Shown here: positions 54,554 to 63,922 of the stretch, piece by piece
How positions within the stretch are numbered: position 1 is the stretch's first letter
How the letters are laid out: each line of letters opens with the position of its first letter
Source of the DNA: an uncultured Opitutia bacterium
GTDB lineage: Bacteria > Verrucomicrobiota > Verrucomicrobiia > Opitutales > Opitutaceae
Assembly: GCA_903859715.1 (NCBI GenBank)
Contig: CAIONS010000009.1
Location: 223,597-287,596, forward strand
Length of the DNA: 64,000 nt
Reading direction: 5' to 3'
The notes under the pieces: generated by a model
The model's input: only the letters and a program-made list of their open reading frames with translations
Told to the model about the DNA's origin: nothing
Databases searched by the model: none
Translations under genes and position numbers: made by a program

Positions 54554-55667
54554 GTTGACCGAGCAGCAGGCGTTTCTGGTGCTGAACGCACTGCCCAACA
54601 TCGGGCCGATCACGCTGAACCGGTTGCTCGAGGATCTCGGTGGCGATCCCCGCGCCGTGTTTACGGCCGGAGCGCGCCAGCTGGAATCGGTGCGCGGCGT
54701 CGGCCCGGTGATCACCGCGACGATCACGCAGTGGCGCGACCATTTCGATCTCGCGCGGGAAGAGGAGCGGATGGCCAAGGCGGACACGGCGTTCATCACG
54801 ACGCGTGACGCGGCTTATCCCAAGCTGCTGAAGGAAATCAACGACCCGCCCATCGGGCTCTACCGGAAGGGAAGCTACACGTTTGATCAGCCCTGCATTG
54901 CGATCGTCGGCTCACGGCGCACGACCCTCTACGGTCAGGCCACGGCGAAGAAGCTCGGCACGGAACTCGCGCGGCTCGGGTTTTGTGTCGTGAGCGGACT
55001 GGCGCGGGGCATCGACACCGCGGCGCACGAGGGCGCGCTGTCGGTCGGCGGGAAGACCGCGGCCGTGCTCGGCTGCGGCATCGATATCATCTATCCGCCG
55101 GAAAACCTCGGGCTGTACCGGCAGATCGAGGCGACAGGTGCGATCCTGTCGGAGTTTCCCTTCGGCCGGCGCGCGGACCGGCAGAGTTTTCCGATGCGCA
55201 ACCGGGTCGTGGCCGGGATGTGCGAGGCGACGGTCGTGGTGGAGACGGATGTCAGCGGCGGCGCGATGATCACCGCGCGGTTTGCCGGTGAGCAGGGCCG
55301 GTTGATCTTCGCGGTGCCGGGTCGCATCGACCAGTCGACGAGCGCGGGCTGTCATCAGCTTATCCGCGACGGCGCGACGCTGCTGACGGGCATCGACGAT
55401 CTTTTGTCCGAGCTGAACTATCTCGACGGCCTGCGTCCGTCGCCGATTCCGGACAAGCCCGGCGCGGCGCCGCTCGCCGCCGCCGGCTTGAGTGCCGAGG
55501 AGGCGGCCGTGTGGGAATGTTTCCGCGGCGGCGCGATGCTGACGCCGGACGCGCTGGCGGCGCAAACGGGGTTGCCGGCGGACCGGCTTTCCTCGACGCT
55601 GATGCTGCTCGAGCTGAAACGGCTGGTCGCCAAACGGGCGGACGGCGCGTTCGAGGCCCGAGGCTGA
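54543..55667 (+). CDS. dprA: DNA processing protein DprA
   Basis: The ATG at 54543 inside the end of nnr gives a 374-residue DprA. It has an N-terminal helix-hairpin-like domain (LNALPNIGPITLNRLLED), the Rossmann core (AIVGSRRTTLYGQATAKKL, SGLARGIDTAAHEGAL, AVLGCGIDIIYPPEN) and a C-terminal winged-helix part. DprA loads RecA on incoming single-stranded DNA in natural transformation. The open frame upstream lies in nnr and is not used. Confidence 0.96.
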   Translation: MSSELTEQQAFLVLNALPNIGPITLNRLLEDLGGDPRAVFTAGARQLESVRGVGPVITATITQWRDHFDLAREEERMAKADTAFITTRDAAYPKLLKEINDPPIGLYRKGSYTFDQPCIAIVGSRRTTLYGQATAKKLGTELARLGFCVVSGLARGIDTAAHEGALSVGGKTAAVLGCGIDIIYPPENLGLYRQIEATGAILSEFPFGRRADRQSFPMRNRVVAGMCEATVVVETDVSGGAMITARFAGEQGRLIFAVPGRIDQSTSAGCHQLIRDGATLLTGIDDLLSELNYLDGLRPSPIPDKPGAAPLAAAGLSAEEAAVWECFRGGAMLTPDALAAQTGLPADRLSSTLMLLELKRLVAKRADGAFEARG

Positions 55668-55671
55668 TTTT

Positions 55672-57765
55672 ATGATCAAGAAACTGTTCGCCCTCTGGCT
55701 GGCCGGTGCCGCACTCGCGGTGGCCGCCGATCAATCCACCGTCCCGGTCCGGCATGCGATCACGCATGAGGACGTCTGGCTCATGAAACGCGTGGGCGCC
55801 CCGGTACCCAGCCCCGACGGCAAGTGGGTGATCTACACGATCAACGAGCCGGCCTACGACGCGAAGGAGCAGTGGTCCGACCTTTGGATGAAGTCGCTGA
55901 CCGACGATTCGCCGGTTCGCCGGCTCACTTACAGCAAAGGCGCGGAGAGCGGAGTGAACTGGTCGCCCGACAGCCGGAAGATCGCCTTTTCGGCCAAGCG
56001 CGAGGGCGACGAGGTGCCGCAGATTTATGTGCTCGATCTCTCCGGCGGTGAAGCGGAGCGCGTGACCAGCCTGACACTCGGGGCGGGTTCGCCCAAGTGG
56101 AGCCCGGACAGCAAGTCGCTGCTCTTCGTTAGCCAGGTTTATCCCGGGGCCATGGATGAGGCGGCCAACAAGAAGGCCGCGAAAGAGCACAAGGACCGCA
56201 AATACAACGCGCGGGCCTATGAGCAGTTCCCGGCGCGCTTTTGGAACCAATGGCTCGACGACAAGAAGGCCCATCTGTTCGTGCAGGAGGCCACGGCTGG
56301 CGCGAAGGCGCATGACCTGCTGGCCGGCACCCAGTTTGCGGCGCTGCCCGGCTTTGGCGGGTCCAACAGCGAGGAGGGCCAGAACCTGGAAGCGGAGTGG
56401 GCGCCTGACGGCAACGCCGTGGTGTTCACAGCCTCGACGAACCGCAACGAGGCGGCGCGCGCGCCGGTATCTGTGCAAATCTTCATGGTCGGGCTGACGG
56501 GGGGCGAGCCGCAGCCGCTGACCCGCGATGTCGGCAGTTACGGACAGCTTTCCTTCTCCTCCGACGGGAAGACTCTCCTTTGCCTTACCGAACCCAACAC
56601 GCCGGACAAGGTCTACGACCTGACGCGGCTCGCGAGTTTTCCATGGCCGTTCAAGAACGAGCGCCGCGTGCTCACGGCTGGGCTGGACCGTGCGGTGTCA
56701 CGCTATGGGGCGCCGGCCGGTTCGGATCGCATCTATTTCACCTACGAGCATGCGGGCCTGGAGCAGCTGCACTCGGTCAGCTATGCGGGTGGGGACGTGC
56801 GCGATGAAGCCTCGCCGTCGACCGGCTCGATCGGCGGCCTCAGTGCAGGCGGCAAGGCGGTGGTGGGCGTCTGGGACAGCGCGGTCAACCCGGCCGAGAT
56901 TTATTCGTTCAACGGCGAACCGAAGCGGCTGACCTCGATCAACACCGCGAAGGCCGCTACCATCGACTGGCTGCCCGTGGAGCATTTCTGGTTCAAGGCG
57001 AAGGATGGGCGGGATATCCACAACATGATCGTGAAGCCTGCGGGCTTCGACCCGAAGAAGAAGTACCCGCTCTTTGTCGTCATGCACGGCGGCGCGGCGA
57101 ACATGTGGCACGACACGTTTGTCCTGCGCTGGAATTATCACCTGCTCGCGCAGCCCGGCTACATCGTGCTGCTGACCGACTACAAGGGCTCGACCGGCTA
57201 CGGCGAGGAATTCGCGCGCTCCATCCAACTCGATCCGCTCAAGGGGCCGGCGGATGAAATCAACGAGGCGGCGGACGAGGCCATCAAGCGCTATGCCTTC
57301 ATCGATGGGAAACGACAGGCGGCAGGCGGCGCCAGTTACGGCGGCCATCTGGCCAACTGGCTGCAGGCCACGACCACACGCTACAAGGCCATCATCTCCC
57401 ACGCGGGCGAGATGGACCTCGTCATGCAGTGGGGCACGAGCGACAGCATCTACGGCCGCGAGGTGAACAGCGGCGGTCCGGTCTGGGGCGACAGCCCGGT
57501 CTGGCGCGAGCAGAGCCCGGTCATGCAGGCGGGCAACCACGCCAAGGGCACCGGGTTCCTTACCCCGATTCTAATCACCGTCGGCGAGCAGGATTTCCGT
57601 GTGCCGATGAACAACGCCTTGATGAACTTTGCCACGCAGCAACGGCTCAACGTGCCGAGCAAGCTCCTCGTGTTTCCGGAAGCCGGCCACTGGATCCTGC
57701 GCGGGGAAGACAGCCGGTATTGGTACGGCGAAGTCCACGCCTGGCTGGCGAAGTGGCTGAAGTAG
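55672..57765 (+). CDS. Exported S9-family serine peptidase
   Basis: The 697-residue protein has a signal peptide (ALWLAGAALAVAADQ, cleavage near residue 19). A beta-propeller follows (WSPDSRKIAFSAKR, WSPDSKSLLFVS repeats), then an alpha/beta-hydrolase domain from about residue 440. The catalytic triad is Ser555 (GGASYGGH), Asp641 (GEQDFRVP) and His673 (EAGHW). It fits the dipeptidyl-peptidase / acylaminoacyl-peptidase type, cleaving small peptides in the periplasm or outside. It starts 4 bases after dprA. Confidence 0.93.
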   Translation: MIKKLFALWLAGAALAVAADQSTVPVRHAITHEDVWLMKRVGAPVPSPDGKWVIYTINEPAYDAKEQWSDLWMKSLTDDSPVRRLTYSKGAESGVNWSPDSRKIAFSAKREGDEVPQIYVLDLSGGEAERVTSLTLGAGSPKWSPDSKSLLFVSQVYPGAMDEAANKKAAKEHKDRKYNARAYEQFPARFWNQWLDDKKAHLFVQEATAGAKAHDLLAGTQFAALPGFGGSNSEEGQNLEAEWAPDGNAVVFTASTNRNEAARAPVSVQIFMVGLTGGEPQPLTRDVGSYGQLSFSSDGKTLLCLTEPNTPDKVYDLTRLASFPWPFKNERRVLTAGLDRAVSRYGAPAGSDRIYFTYEHAGLEQLHSVSYAGGDVRDEASPSTGSIGGLSAGGKAVVGVWDSAVNPAEIYSFNGEPKRLTSINTAKAATIDWLPVEHFWFKAKDGRDIHNMIVKPAGFDPKKKYPLFVVMHGGAANMWHDTFVLRWNYHLLAQPGYIVLLTDYKGSTGYGEEFARSIQLDPLKGPADEINEAADEAIKRYAFIDGKRQAAGGASYGGHLANWLQATTTRYKAIISHAGEMDLVMQWGTSDSIYGREVNSGGPVWGDSPVWREQSPVMQAGNHAKGTGFLTPILITVGEQDFRVPMNNALMNFATQQRLNVPSKLLVFPEAGHWILRGEDSRYWYGEVHAWLAKWLK

Positions 57766-57792
57766 CACGACTCCCTTACCGGCAGGTCTGGG

Positions 57793-57855
57793 GTAGGGCA
57801 GGTCTCTGACCTGCTCTCCGATCGGCACTGAGGGCGGGTCAGAGACCCGCCCTAC
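57793..57855. repeat. GTAGGGC repeat, copy B (two hairpins)
   Basis: Same plan as copy A: GTAGGGC start, hairpin GGCAGGTC-TCT-GACCTGC, a 16-base middle, hairpin GGCGGGTC-AGA-GACCCGCC and GCCCTAC end. It also lies between convergent genes (S9 peptidase and PhyH). Confidence 0.88.
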
Positions 57856-57915
57856 TTTGCGCACGGCCCACCGTCAGACAGTCATGCGGTCTGCGCACTT
57901 TTCGCGCCTTTGCGT

Positions 57916-58737
57916 TTAATTCTTAACGACGACCACCGCCCGGGCCACCTCGGCTTCCCAGGTCCCATCGATGACGTTGCCATACTCCTCGAGTCCACCG
58001 GTGGCGCGCGCTCCCGTTAGACGTGGGCGCGGGTTGCCGATGCGGCCGGTCGTATAGAACGCCTCGTTGGTCTGGTCCTCGCAGAGGAAATGATAGGCCA
58101 GGCCGGCGCGCTCTGCGTCCGTCTGGTTGTCGCCCGTGGCATGCGGCGTGCCGTAACAAAAGAAGATCACGCCGCCGGCCTTCAGCTCGACGGTCTCGGC
58201 CTTGGACTCGTCCGGGCGGCAACGGATATGGTGGTCGCTGTTGCCGTCGCGTTCATGGGGCAGAAGCGTTTCCCAGGCGTTCGGCACCACGCGCAGCGTG
58301 CCATTGGCCACAGTGGCGTCGTGGATCGCGATCCACATGGCGGTTCCGCGCAGGGGCTTGGGGATCTTGAAGTACGCGTTGTCCTGGTGCCACGCGGTGC
58401 CCATGCCGGTCCGGCCGGGCTTCAGGAAAATCTGGTCGAGGTGCAGCGTGATCTCCGGCCCGATCAACTTGGTGACCGCAGCGATGACCTTCGGCGCGAA
58501 GGGCAGGGCGCGGATGAGCGTGCTGTAGAAATTCGCCGGGCACAACTGGAGGTTGACCTTCTCGTCGGTGGGCGTGGTGCCGTCGCCGGCCCGGGCGACA
58601 TTGCGAAGGAAGCCGTTCCGTTTAAGCCGGGCGATGTCGGCCTGGAGTGCGGCAACTTCCCTGGCGTTGAAAAAGCCGGGCACAGCAACATAGCCGCGAC
58701 GGCGGAATTGCTCGATGTGAGCGGGGGTAAGCTTCAT
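57916..58737 (-). CDS. Phytanoyl-CoA dioxygenase (PhyH) family protein
   Basis: The 273-residue protein is a likely Fe(II)/2-oxoglutarate oxygenase. The metal triad is His117-x-Asp119 (AWHQDNAYF) and His199 (YGTPHATGDN), and Arg210 after it may bind 2-oxoglutarate. The start GYVAVPGFFNAREVAALQAD is typical. Substrate is unknown: the family acts on many small molecules. It is a single gene, convergent to the S9 peptidase. Confidence 0.9.
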   Translation of the reverse strand: MKLTPAHIEQFRRRGYVAVPGFFNAREVAALQADIARLKRNGFLRNVARAGDGTTPTDEKVNLQLCPANFYSTLIRALPFAPKVIAAVTKLIGPEITLHLDQIFLKPGRTGMGTAWHQDNAYFKIPKPLRGTAMWIAIHDATVANGTLRVVPNAWETLLPHERDGNSDHHIRCRPDESKAETVELKAGGVIFFCYGTPHATGDNQTDAERAGLAYHFLCEDQTNEAFYTTGRIGNPRPRLTGARATGGLEEYGNVIDGTWEAEVARAVVVVKN

Positions 58738-58817
58738 GGGGTGGGGGTAAGCCGGCTATAAAGCCGGCCGGGGACGGGCGTTCAAGCCTTGGTCGAGGTC
58801 GCATCCTAACCTACACC

Positions 58818-58970
58818 GTCATCCTGAGCGAAGCCGAAGGATCTCTGCTATCTTTTCCGGTGATTCCGCGTTTGATTCTAACACTTGAGCATCGTCGCTG
58901 GAGTGTCGGTGGCTGGAATTGGGCTCGAGGAGGATAATAACAGAGATCCTTCGGCTTCGCTCAGGATGAC
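58818..58970. repeat. Perfect 30-bp inverted repeat
   Basis: GTCATCCTGAGCGAAGCCGA and the next ten bases (58818-58847) recur as an exact reverse complement at 58941-58970, with 93 bases between. The TCATCCTGAGCGAAGC word is one I recall as a widely spread intergenic repeat in several phyla. It lies between PhyH and the HIT gene. Confidence 0.95.
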
Positions 58971-58979
58971 GAGACTTGT

Positions 58980-59321
58980 TCAGCCCGGCGGCCAGCCGAG
59001 CTGCCGGCCAGCCAGCAGGTGCACGTGCAGATGCGGCACGGACTCGGAGGCATGCGGGCCGTTGTTCACGACGAGGCGGAAACCGGCGGCGAGGTTGAGC
59101 TTCTTCGCCACAAGACCCGCGACAATCAGGAGGTGTCCGAGCAGGGCCTCATCGCCGGCCGCGGCCTCGCTCGTGCGGGGAATCAGCTGCTTCGGGATGA
59201 TGAGCAGATGCACGGGCGCCTCCGGCTGAATATCGTGGATGACGATGCACTGTTCATCCTCATACTCGATCTTCGCGGGAATCTCCCGGTCGATGATGCG
59301 CTGAAAGAGGGTCTTCGGCAT
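58980..59321 (-). CDS. Histidine triad (HIT) nucleotide-binding protein
   Basis: The 113-residue protein has the family start LFQRIIDREIPAKI, the VHLLIIPKQLIPR segment, NNGPHASESV and the catalytic triad HLHVH at residues 97-101. Such HinT-like enzymes hydrolyse purine phosphoramidates such as AMP-lysine. Normal length. Confidence 0.96.
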   Translation of the reverse strand: MPKTLFQRIIDREIPAKIEYEDEQCIVIHDIQPEAPVHLLIIPKQLIPRTSEAAAGDEALLGHLLIVAGLVAKKLNLAAGFRLVVNNGPHASESVPHLHVHLLAGRQLGWPPG

Positions 59322-59332
59322 AGGATGATTTT

Positions 59333-59414
59333 ATCTGGAACTCAGGAACTCTGGAACGGAAGAGCTAAAACGAATTCAGGTCCCGGTATTTTCCCGAGTT
59401 CCTGAGTTCCAGAT
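59333..59414. repeat. Perfect 19-bp inverted repeat
   Basis: ATCTGGAACTCAGGAACTC (59333-59351) is repeated as its exact reverse complement at 59396-59414 with 44 bases between. It separates the HIT gene from the unknown gene behind nrdR and may terminate transcription of the latter. Confidence 0.9.
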
Positions 59415-59422
59415 TAAGAAAT

Positions 59423-59920
59423 TCAGAGAAACAGCAACTGCAGGTTGGCGCTCCTTGCCGTGCGGGCGGCGGTCAGGTCGCGGATGAAGGCCAGGGCGTC
59501 CTCGTAGTCGCGCTGTCGCCGCGGCGTGGCGCGGCGGGGGATGAGCGCCGGGCGCAGGTTGGTCACCAGCAGGGTGGACTCGTGAAACGGGGCCAGCTGC
59601 CGGAGGCCGGCCATCAGCTCTGCGCGGGCGAAGAGCGGTGTGGCGGCGGCGGGCGTCAGCGCGGCGTCCCAGTGGAAAAATCCCCGGCGGGGCAGGTGGG
59701 CGAACAACTTCGCCAGCAGGTGCGCGGCGGCGGCGTTGAAGTCGGCGTCGAACTTCGCGGCGAATTCCGGATGCTCGGCCGTCTGCGTTGCGAGGTCCGC
59801 CAGGCTGAACGTGATGGCGCCCTTGATCTGGTCCGCCAGGTAGAGGTCGTGGCCCGTGGCGTGGGCGAACAGCGCATTGATGAAATGCAGCCGGCGCAAG
59901 TCGGCGCGGTCGCGGATCAT
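59423..59920 (-). CDS. Protein of unknown function coupled to nrdR
   Basis: The 165-residue protein has no signal peptide or membrane segment. It starts RADLRRLHFINALFAHATGH (4-23) and contains LPRRGFFHWDAALT and a C-terminal RQRDYEDALAFIRDL. No family is recognised. Its start codon overlaps the nrdR stop as ATGA (59917-59920), which supports translation. The HxxxH-like and aromatic residues suggest a small helical domain, nothing more. Confidence 0.65.
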   Translation of the reverse strand: MIRDRADLRRLHFINALFAHATGHDLYLADQIKGAITFSLADLATQTAEHPEFAAKFDADFNAAAAHLLAKLFAHLPRRGFFHWDAALTPAAATPLFARAELMAGLRQLAPFHESTLLVTNLRPALIPRRATPRRQRDYEDALAFIRDLTAARTARSANLQLLFL

Positions 59921-60375
59921 TTCTGCTTCTTTGCGAGCGTGCTGATCTCGTGCATGAACTCCGCGACATCGCGGAATTCCTTGTAGACGCTGGCAAAGCG
60001 GACGTACGCCACCTGGTCGACGGTGCGGAGGCGCTGCATCACGGCGTCACCGATGGCGCCGGAGGGAATCTCGTTTTCGTACTGGGCCTCGAGCACGTCC
60101 ATGACGTCCTCCAGCAGCATGCTGATCTGCTCGGCATCGACGGGACGCTTGTGACAGGCGGCGCGGACGGCGTGGACGAGTTTGTCGCGGGTGAACTCCT
60201 CGCGGCGGCCGTCGCGTTTGATCACGACCATGCCGTCGCGCACGAGGCCCTCGGTCGTGCTGTAGCGGTGGCCGCACTCCAGGCATTCGCGGCGGCGGCG
60301 GATGGTAGAGCCTTCCTTGCTGATGCGGGAATCGATGACCTTGTCCTCAATGGAGGTGCATTTGGGGCAGCGCAT
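59917..60375 (-). CDS. nrdR: Transcriptional repressor NrdR
   Basis: The 152-residue protein has an N-terminal zinc ribbon with Cys3, Cys6, Cys31 and Cys34 and an ATP-cone (VVIKRDGRREEFTRDKLVHA), followed by YVRFASVYKEFRDV. NrdR represses ribonucleotide reductase genes in response to ATP/dATP. It is 7 bases downstream of the amidotransferase gene; no nrd gene is in the window. Confidence 0.97.
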   Translation of the reverse strand: MRCPKCTSIEDKVIDSRISKEGSTIRRRRECLECGHRYSTTEGLVRDGMVVIKRDGRREEFTRDKLVHAVRAACHKRPVDAEQISMLLEDVMDVLEAQYENEIPSGAIGDAVMQRLRTVDQVAYVRFASVYKEFRDVAEFMHEISTLAKKQK

Positions 60376-60382
60376 GGGTGGG

Positions 60383-60949
60383 TCAGTTGAGCGACAGGAA
60401 GTTTTTCAGGATGTTCATTCCACTTTCGGTGGCGATGGACTCGGGGTGAAACTGGACGCCCCAGATGGGCAGGCGACGGTGGCGGAGACCCATGACCTCG
60501 CCCTCGGCCGTCTCGGCGGTGATCTCCAGCTCGGCGGGGAACGTGGCGCGGTCGACGAGCAGCGAATGGTACCGCGTGGCGGCGAACCCTTGCGGCATCC
60601 CATGGAAGAGGTCGGTGTCCTTATGCTTGATGGGGGAGGTCTTGCCGTGCATCAGCCGCGACGCCCGAACGACGTTGCCGCCGAAATAGTGGCCGATGGC
60701 CTGGTGGCCGAGGCAGACGCCGAGGATGGGTTTTACGCCGGCGAAAGCCTTGATGATATCGAGGCTGACCCCGGCTTCGCGCGGCGAGCAGGGACCAGGG
60801 GAAAGCATGATCCGGTCGGGGTTGAGCGCGAGCGCCTGGGCCGGAGTGATCTCGTTATTGCGGAAAATGCGCTGCTCCACGCCCAATTGACCGAAGTATT
60901 GGACGAGGTTGAAGGTGAACGAATCGTAGTTGTCGATGACGAGAAGCAC
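60383..60949 (-). CDS. Anthranilate / aminodeoxychorismate synthase glutamine amidotransferase subunit
   Basis: The 188-residue class I amidotransferase has [16 protein letters not shown], the catalytic Cys79 ([11 protein letters not shown]) and the [12 protein letters not shown]is/Glu pair. It supplies ammonia to TrpE or PabB. No partner synthase is present, so trpG and pabA cannot be told apart here; one protein may serve both. Confidence 0.93.
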   Translation of the reverse strand: MLLVIDNYDSFTFNLVQYFGQLGVEQRIFRNNEITPAQALALNPDRIMLSPGPCSPREAGVSLDIIKAFAGVKPILGVCLGHQAIGHYFGGNVVRASRLMHGKTSPIKHKDTDLFHGMPQGFAATRYHSLLVDRATFPAELEITAETAEGEVMGLRHRRLPIWGVQFHPESIATESGMNILKNFLSLN

Positions 60950-60970
60950 TGCGCCACCGTAGGTGGCAAA

Positions 60971-61101
60971 GCTCGAAGGTCAAAATCCGAAATTCGAAGA
61001 AATTACAGGCAAAGCTGAAATTTAGAAGTTCGCCGCCACTATTTCGATTTGGTTCTTTGCTTTTAAAGTATTCCCTCGAATTTCGGATTTAGACCTTCGT
61101 G
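60971..61101. repeat. AT-rich inverted repeat between the amidotransferase gene and tgt
   Basis: GCTCGAAGGTCAAAATCCGA and on (60971-61005) is nearly the reverse complement of 61068-61101 (CCTCGAATTTCGGATTTAGA then CCTTCGTGC). The divergent promoters of the two genes must lie in or beside it. Confidence 0.85.
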
Positions 61102-61111
61102 CTTCTTCCCC

Positions 61112-62259
<1,148 letters not shown>

Positions 62260-62263
<4 letters not shown>

Positions 62264-62392
62264 GGCGGGGTCGCTGACCCCGCCTTCCGAAGGGTAGGGC
62301 GAGTCGTCCCCGACGAGCCGCAGCGCACGAACGGCTCATCCGGAGGATTCGCCCTACCTTGCAAACCGGCGGGGTCAGCGACCCCGCCCTAC
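62260..62392. repeat. GTAGGGC repeat, copy C, with a second copy nested inside
   Basis: The outer element begins GTAGGGCGGGGTC-GCT-GACCCCGCC and ends GGCGGGGTCAGCGACCCCGCCCTAC. Inside, another unit runs from GTAGGGC (62294-62300) to GCCCTAC (62351-62357), with GAGTCGTCCCCGACGAGCC and a diverged right half. It overlaps the tgt stop codon and lies 98 bases upstream of the decarboxylase gene, which is in the same direction. Confidence 0.9.
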
Positions 62393-62490
62393 AACTCCAT
62401 TTCCCACGCTCGCCAACTCCGCCCCTTTCCCTCTCAATGGGATTTTAACTTTCTCTCTCCCTTTCCCCTCTCACTTTCTCCACCCCCACC

Positions 62491-63420
62491 ATGCGCATCC
62501 TTGTTACCGGCGGGGCCGGGTTTCTCGGCTCTCATCTTTGTGACCGTCTTTTGAAGGACGGCCAGGAAGTCGTTTGCATCGACAACCTCTTCACCGGCCG
62601 CAAATCCAACATCGAGCACCTCCTGGCCAACCCGCGCTTCGAGTTCGTGCGGCACGATGTCATCGACCCGTTCAAGTTCGAGGTGGACCAGATCTACAAT
62701 CTCGCGTGCCCCGCCTCGCCGCCGCACTACCAGTACAACCCGATCAAGACCATCAAGACGTCGGTGATGGGCTCGATCAACTGCCTCGGCCTCGCCAAGC
62801 GGCTCCGGGCGCGCGTGTTCCAGGCCTCGACCTCCGAGGTCTACGGCGACCCGCAGGTCCACCCGCAGCCCGAGAGCTACTGGGGCAACGTGAATCCCAT
62901 CGGCAAGCGGTCCTGCTATGACGAGGGCAAGCGCTGCGCCGAGACGCTCTTCTTCGACTACCACCGCGAGAACAAGGTCGATATCCGCGTGGTGCGCATT
63001 TTCAACACCTACGGCCCGAGGATGCACGAGGCCGACGGCCGCGTGGTCTCGAACTTCATCGTGCAGGCGCTGCGCGGCGAGGACATCACCATCTATGGCG
63101 ACGGCTCGCAGACGCGGTCGTTCTGCTTCGTGGACGACCTGATCGAAGGCTTTGTGCGCTTTATGGGTCAGACGGAAATCATCGGCCCGATGAACCTCGG
63201 CAACCCCGGCGAGTTCACGATGCTGCAGCTGGCCGAGCTCACGCTGAAGCTGGTCGGCGGCAAATCGAAGATCGTCCACAAGCCGCTGCCATCCGACGAC
63301 CCGAAGCAGCGCCGCCCTGACATCACCCTGGCGCGGAAAGTCCTGAACGGCTGGGAACCCGCCATCCCGCTCGAGGAAGGCCTCAAGCGCACGATCGGTT
63401 ATTTCCGCGGGCGGGTTTGA
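62491..63420 (+). CDS. UDP-glucuronate decarboxylase / NAD-dependent epimerase family (UDP-xylose synthase)
   Basis: The 309-residue SDR protein has the NAD motif [12 protein letters not shown] (7-18), [19 protein letters not shown], the [16 protein letters not shown] block and the catalytic [11 protein letters not shown] (Tyr and Lys). These match bacterial UDP-xylose synthases, which convert UDP-glucuronate to UDP-xylose for surface glycans. A related 4-epimerase is less likely because ACPASP and the SCYDEGK pattern are decarboxylase features. Its leader is pyrimidine rich without a Shine-Dalgarno sequence. Confidence 0.92.
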   Translation: MRILVTGGAGFLGSHLCDRLLKDGQEVVCIDNLFTGRKSNIEHLLANPRFEFVRHDVIDPFKFEVDQIYNLACPASPPHYQYNPIKTIKTSVMGSINCLGLAKRLRARVFQASTSEVYGDPQVHPQPESYWGNVNPIGKRSCYDEGKRCAETLFFDYHRENKVDIRVVRIFNTYGPRMHEADGRVVSNFIVQALRGEDITIYGDGSQTRSFCFVDDLIEGFVRFMGQTEIIGPMNLGNPGEFTMLQLAELTLKLVGGKSKIVHKPLPSDDPKQRRPDITLARKVLNGWEPAIPLEEGLKRTIGYFRGRV

Positions 63421-63511
63421 AGATGGAGCGTATTGGTCGGGCTTTGGACTTTGGGAGATCCGAAGCCCCGGCATCGGCGATCGTTATCTTCATCCCGACT
63501 AATTTACATCG

Positions 63512-63922
63512 ATGAAGAGCAAAATATTAGTTTGGATGGTCGGTGTTTTGCTCGGAGTCGTCGTTCTTGTTATCGCTAGGGACCACATCGGGCTACCCAA
63601 GGCTAAACTCACAATTAGAGTGGTGGATGAAAGTGGCGCTCCAGTAGAAGGCGCTCAAGTGACACTGACATTTATGAATACTTTGACGCGCCAAGGTTCG
63701 CCCGTTGAAGGGCTCACGGATGGGAACGGTTTGTTTACTGCTGAAGGAAGCAGCGATTCCAGGGTGGGGGCTAAAGTGGAGAAACCTCGAGGAAGCGGAG
63801 CAGGAAATCCGGCGGTTGCGCGCCGAGGTGGTGCGGATGCGGGAATGGGAGATCGTCTTAAAAAATCACTGGGCATCCTCTCCGAAACGCCCGAGAGCGG
63901 TATGCCCAGGTCGAAGCGATGA
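63512..63922 (+). pseudogene. 3'-truncated gene for a membrane-anchored carboxypeptidase-regulatory-like domain, fused to IS remnant
   Basis: The frame encodes 136 residues. The first 92 are host-like: a membrane helix (5-22) and a beta domain (KLTIRVVDESGAPVEGAQVT, GLTDGNGLFTAEGSS, RVGAKVEK) of the carboxypeptidase-regulatory type. From about residue 92 (base 63787) the sequence is IS3 transposase DNA read out of frame, then in frame as LKKSLGILSETPESG. The original protein has therefore lost its 3' part. The region is clearly richer in A/T than its neighbours, which suggests recent acquisition. Confidence 0.65.
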
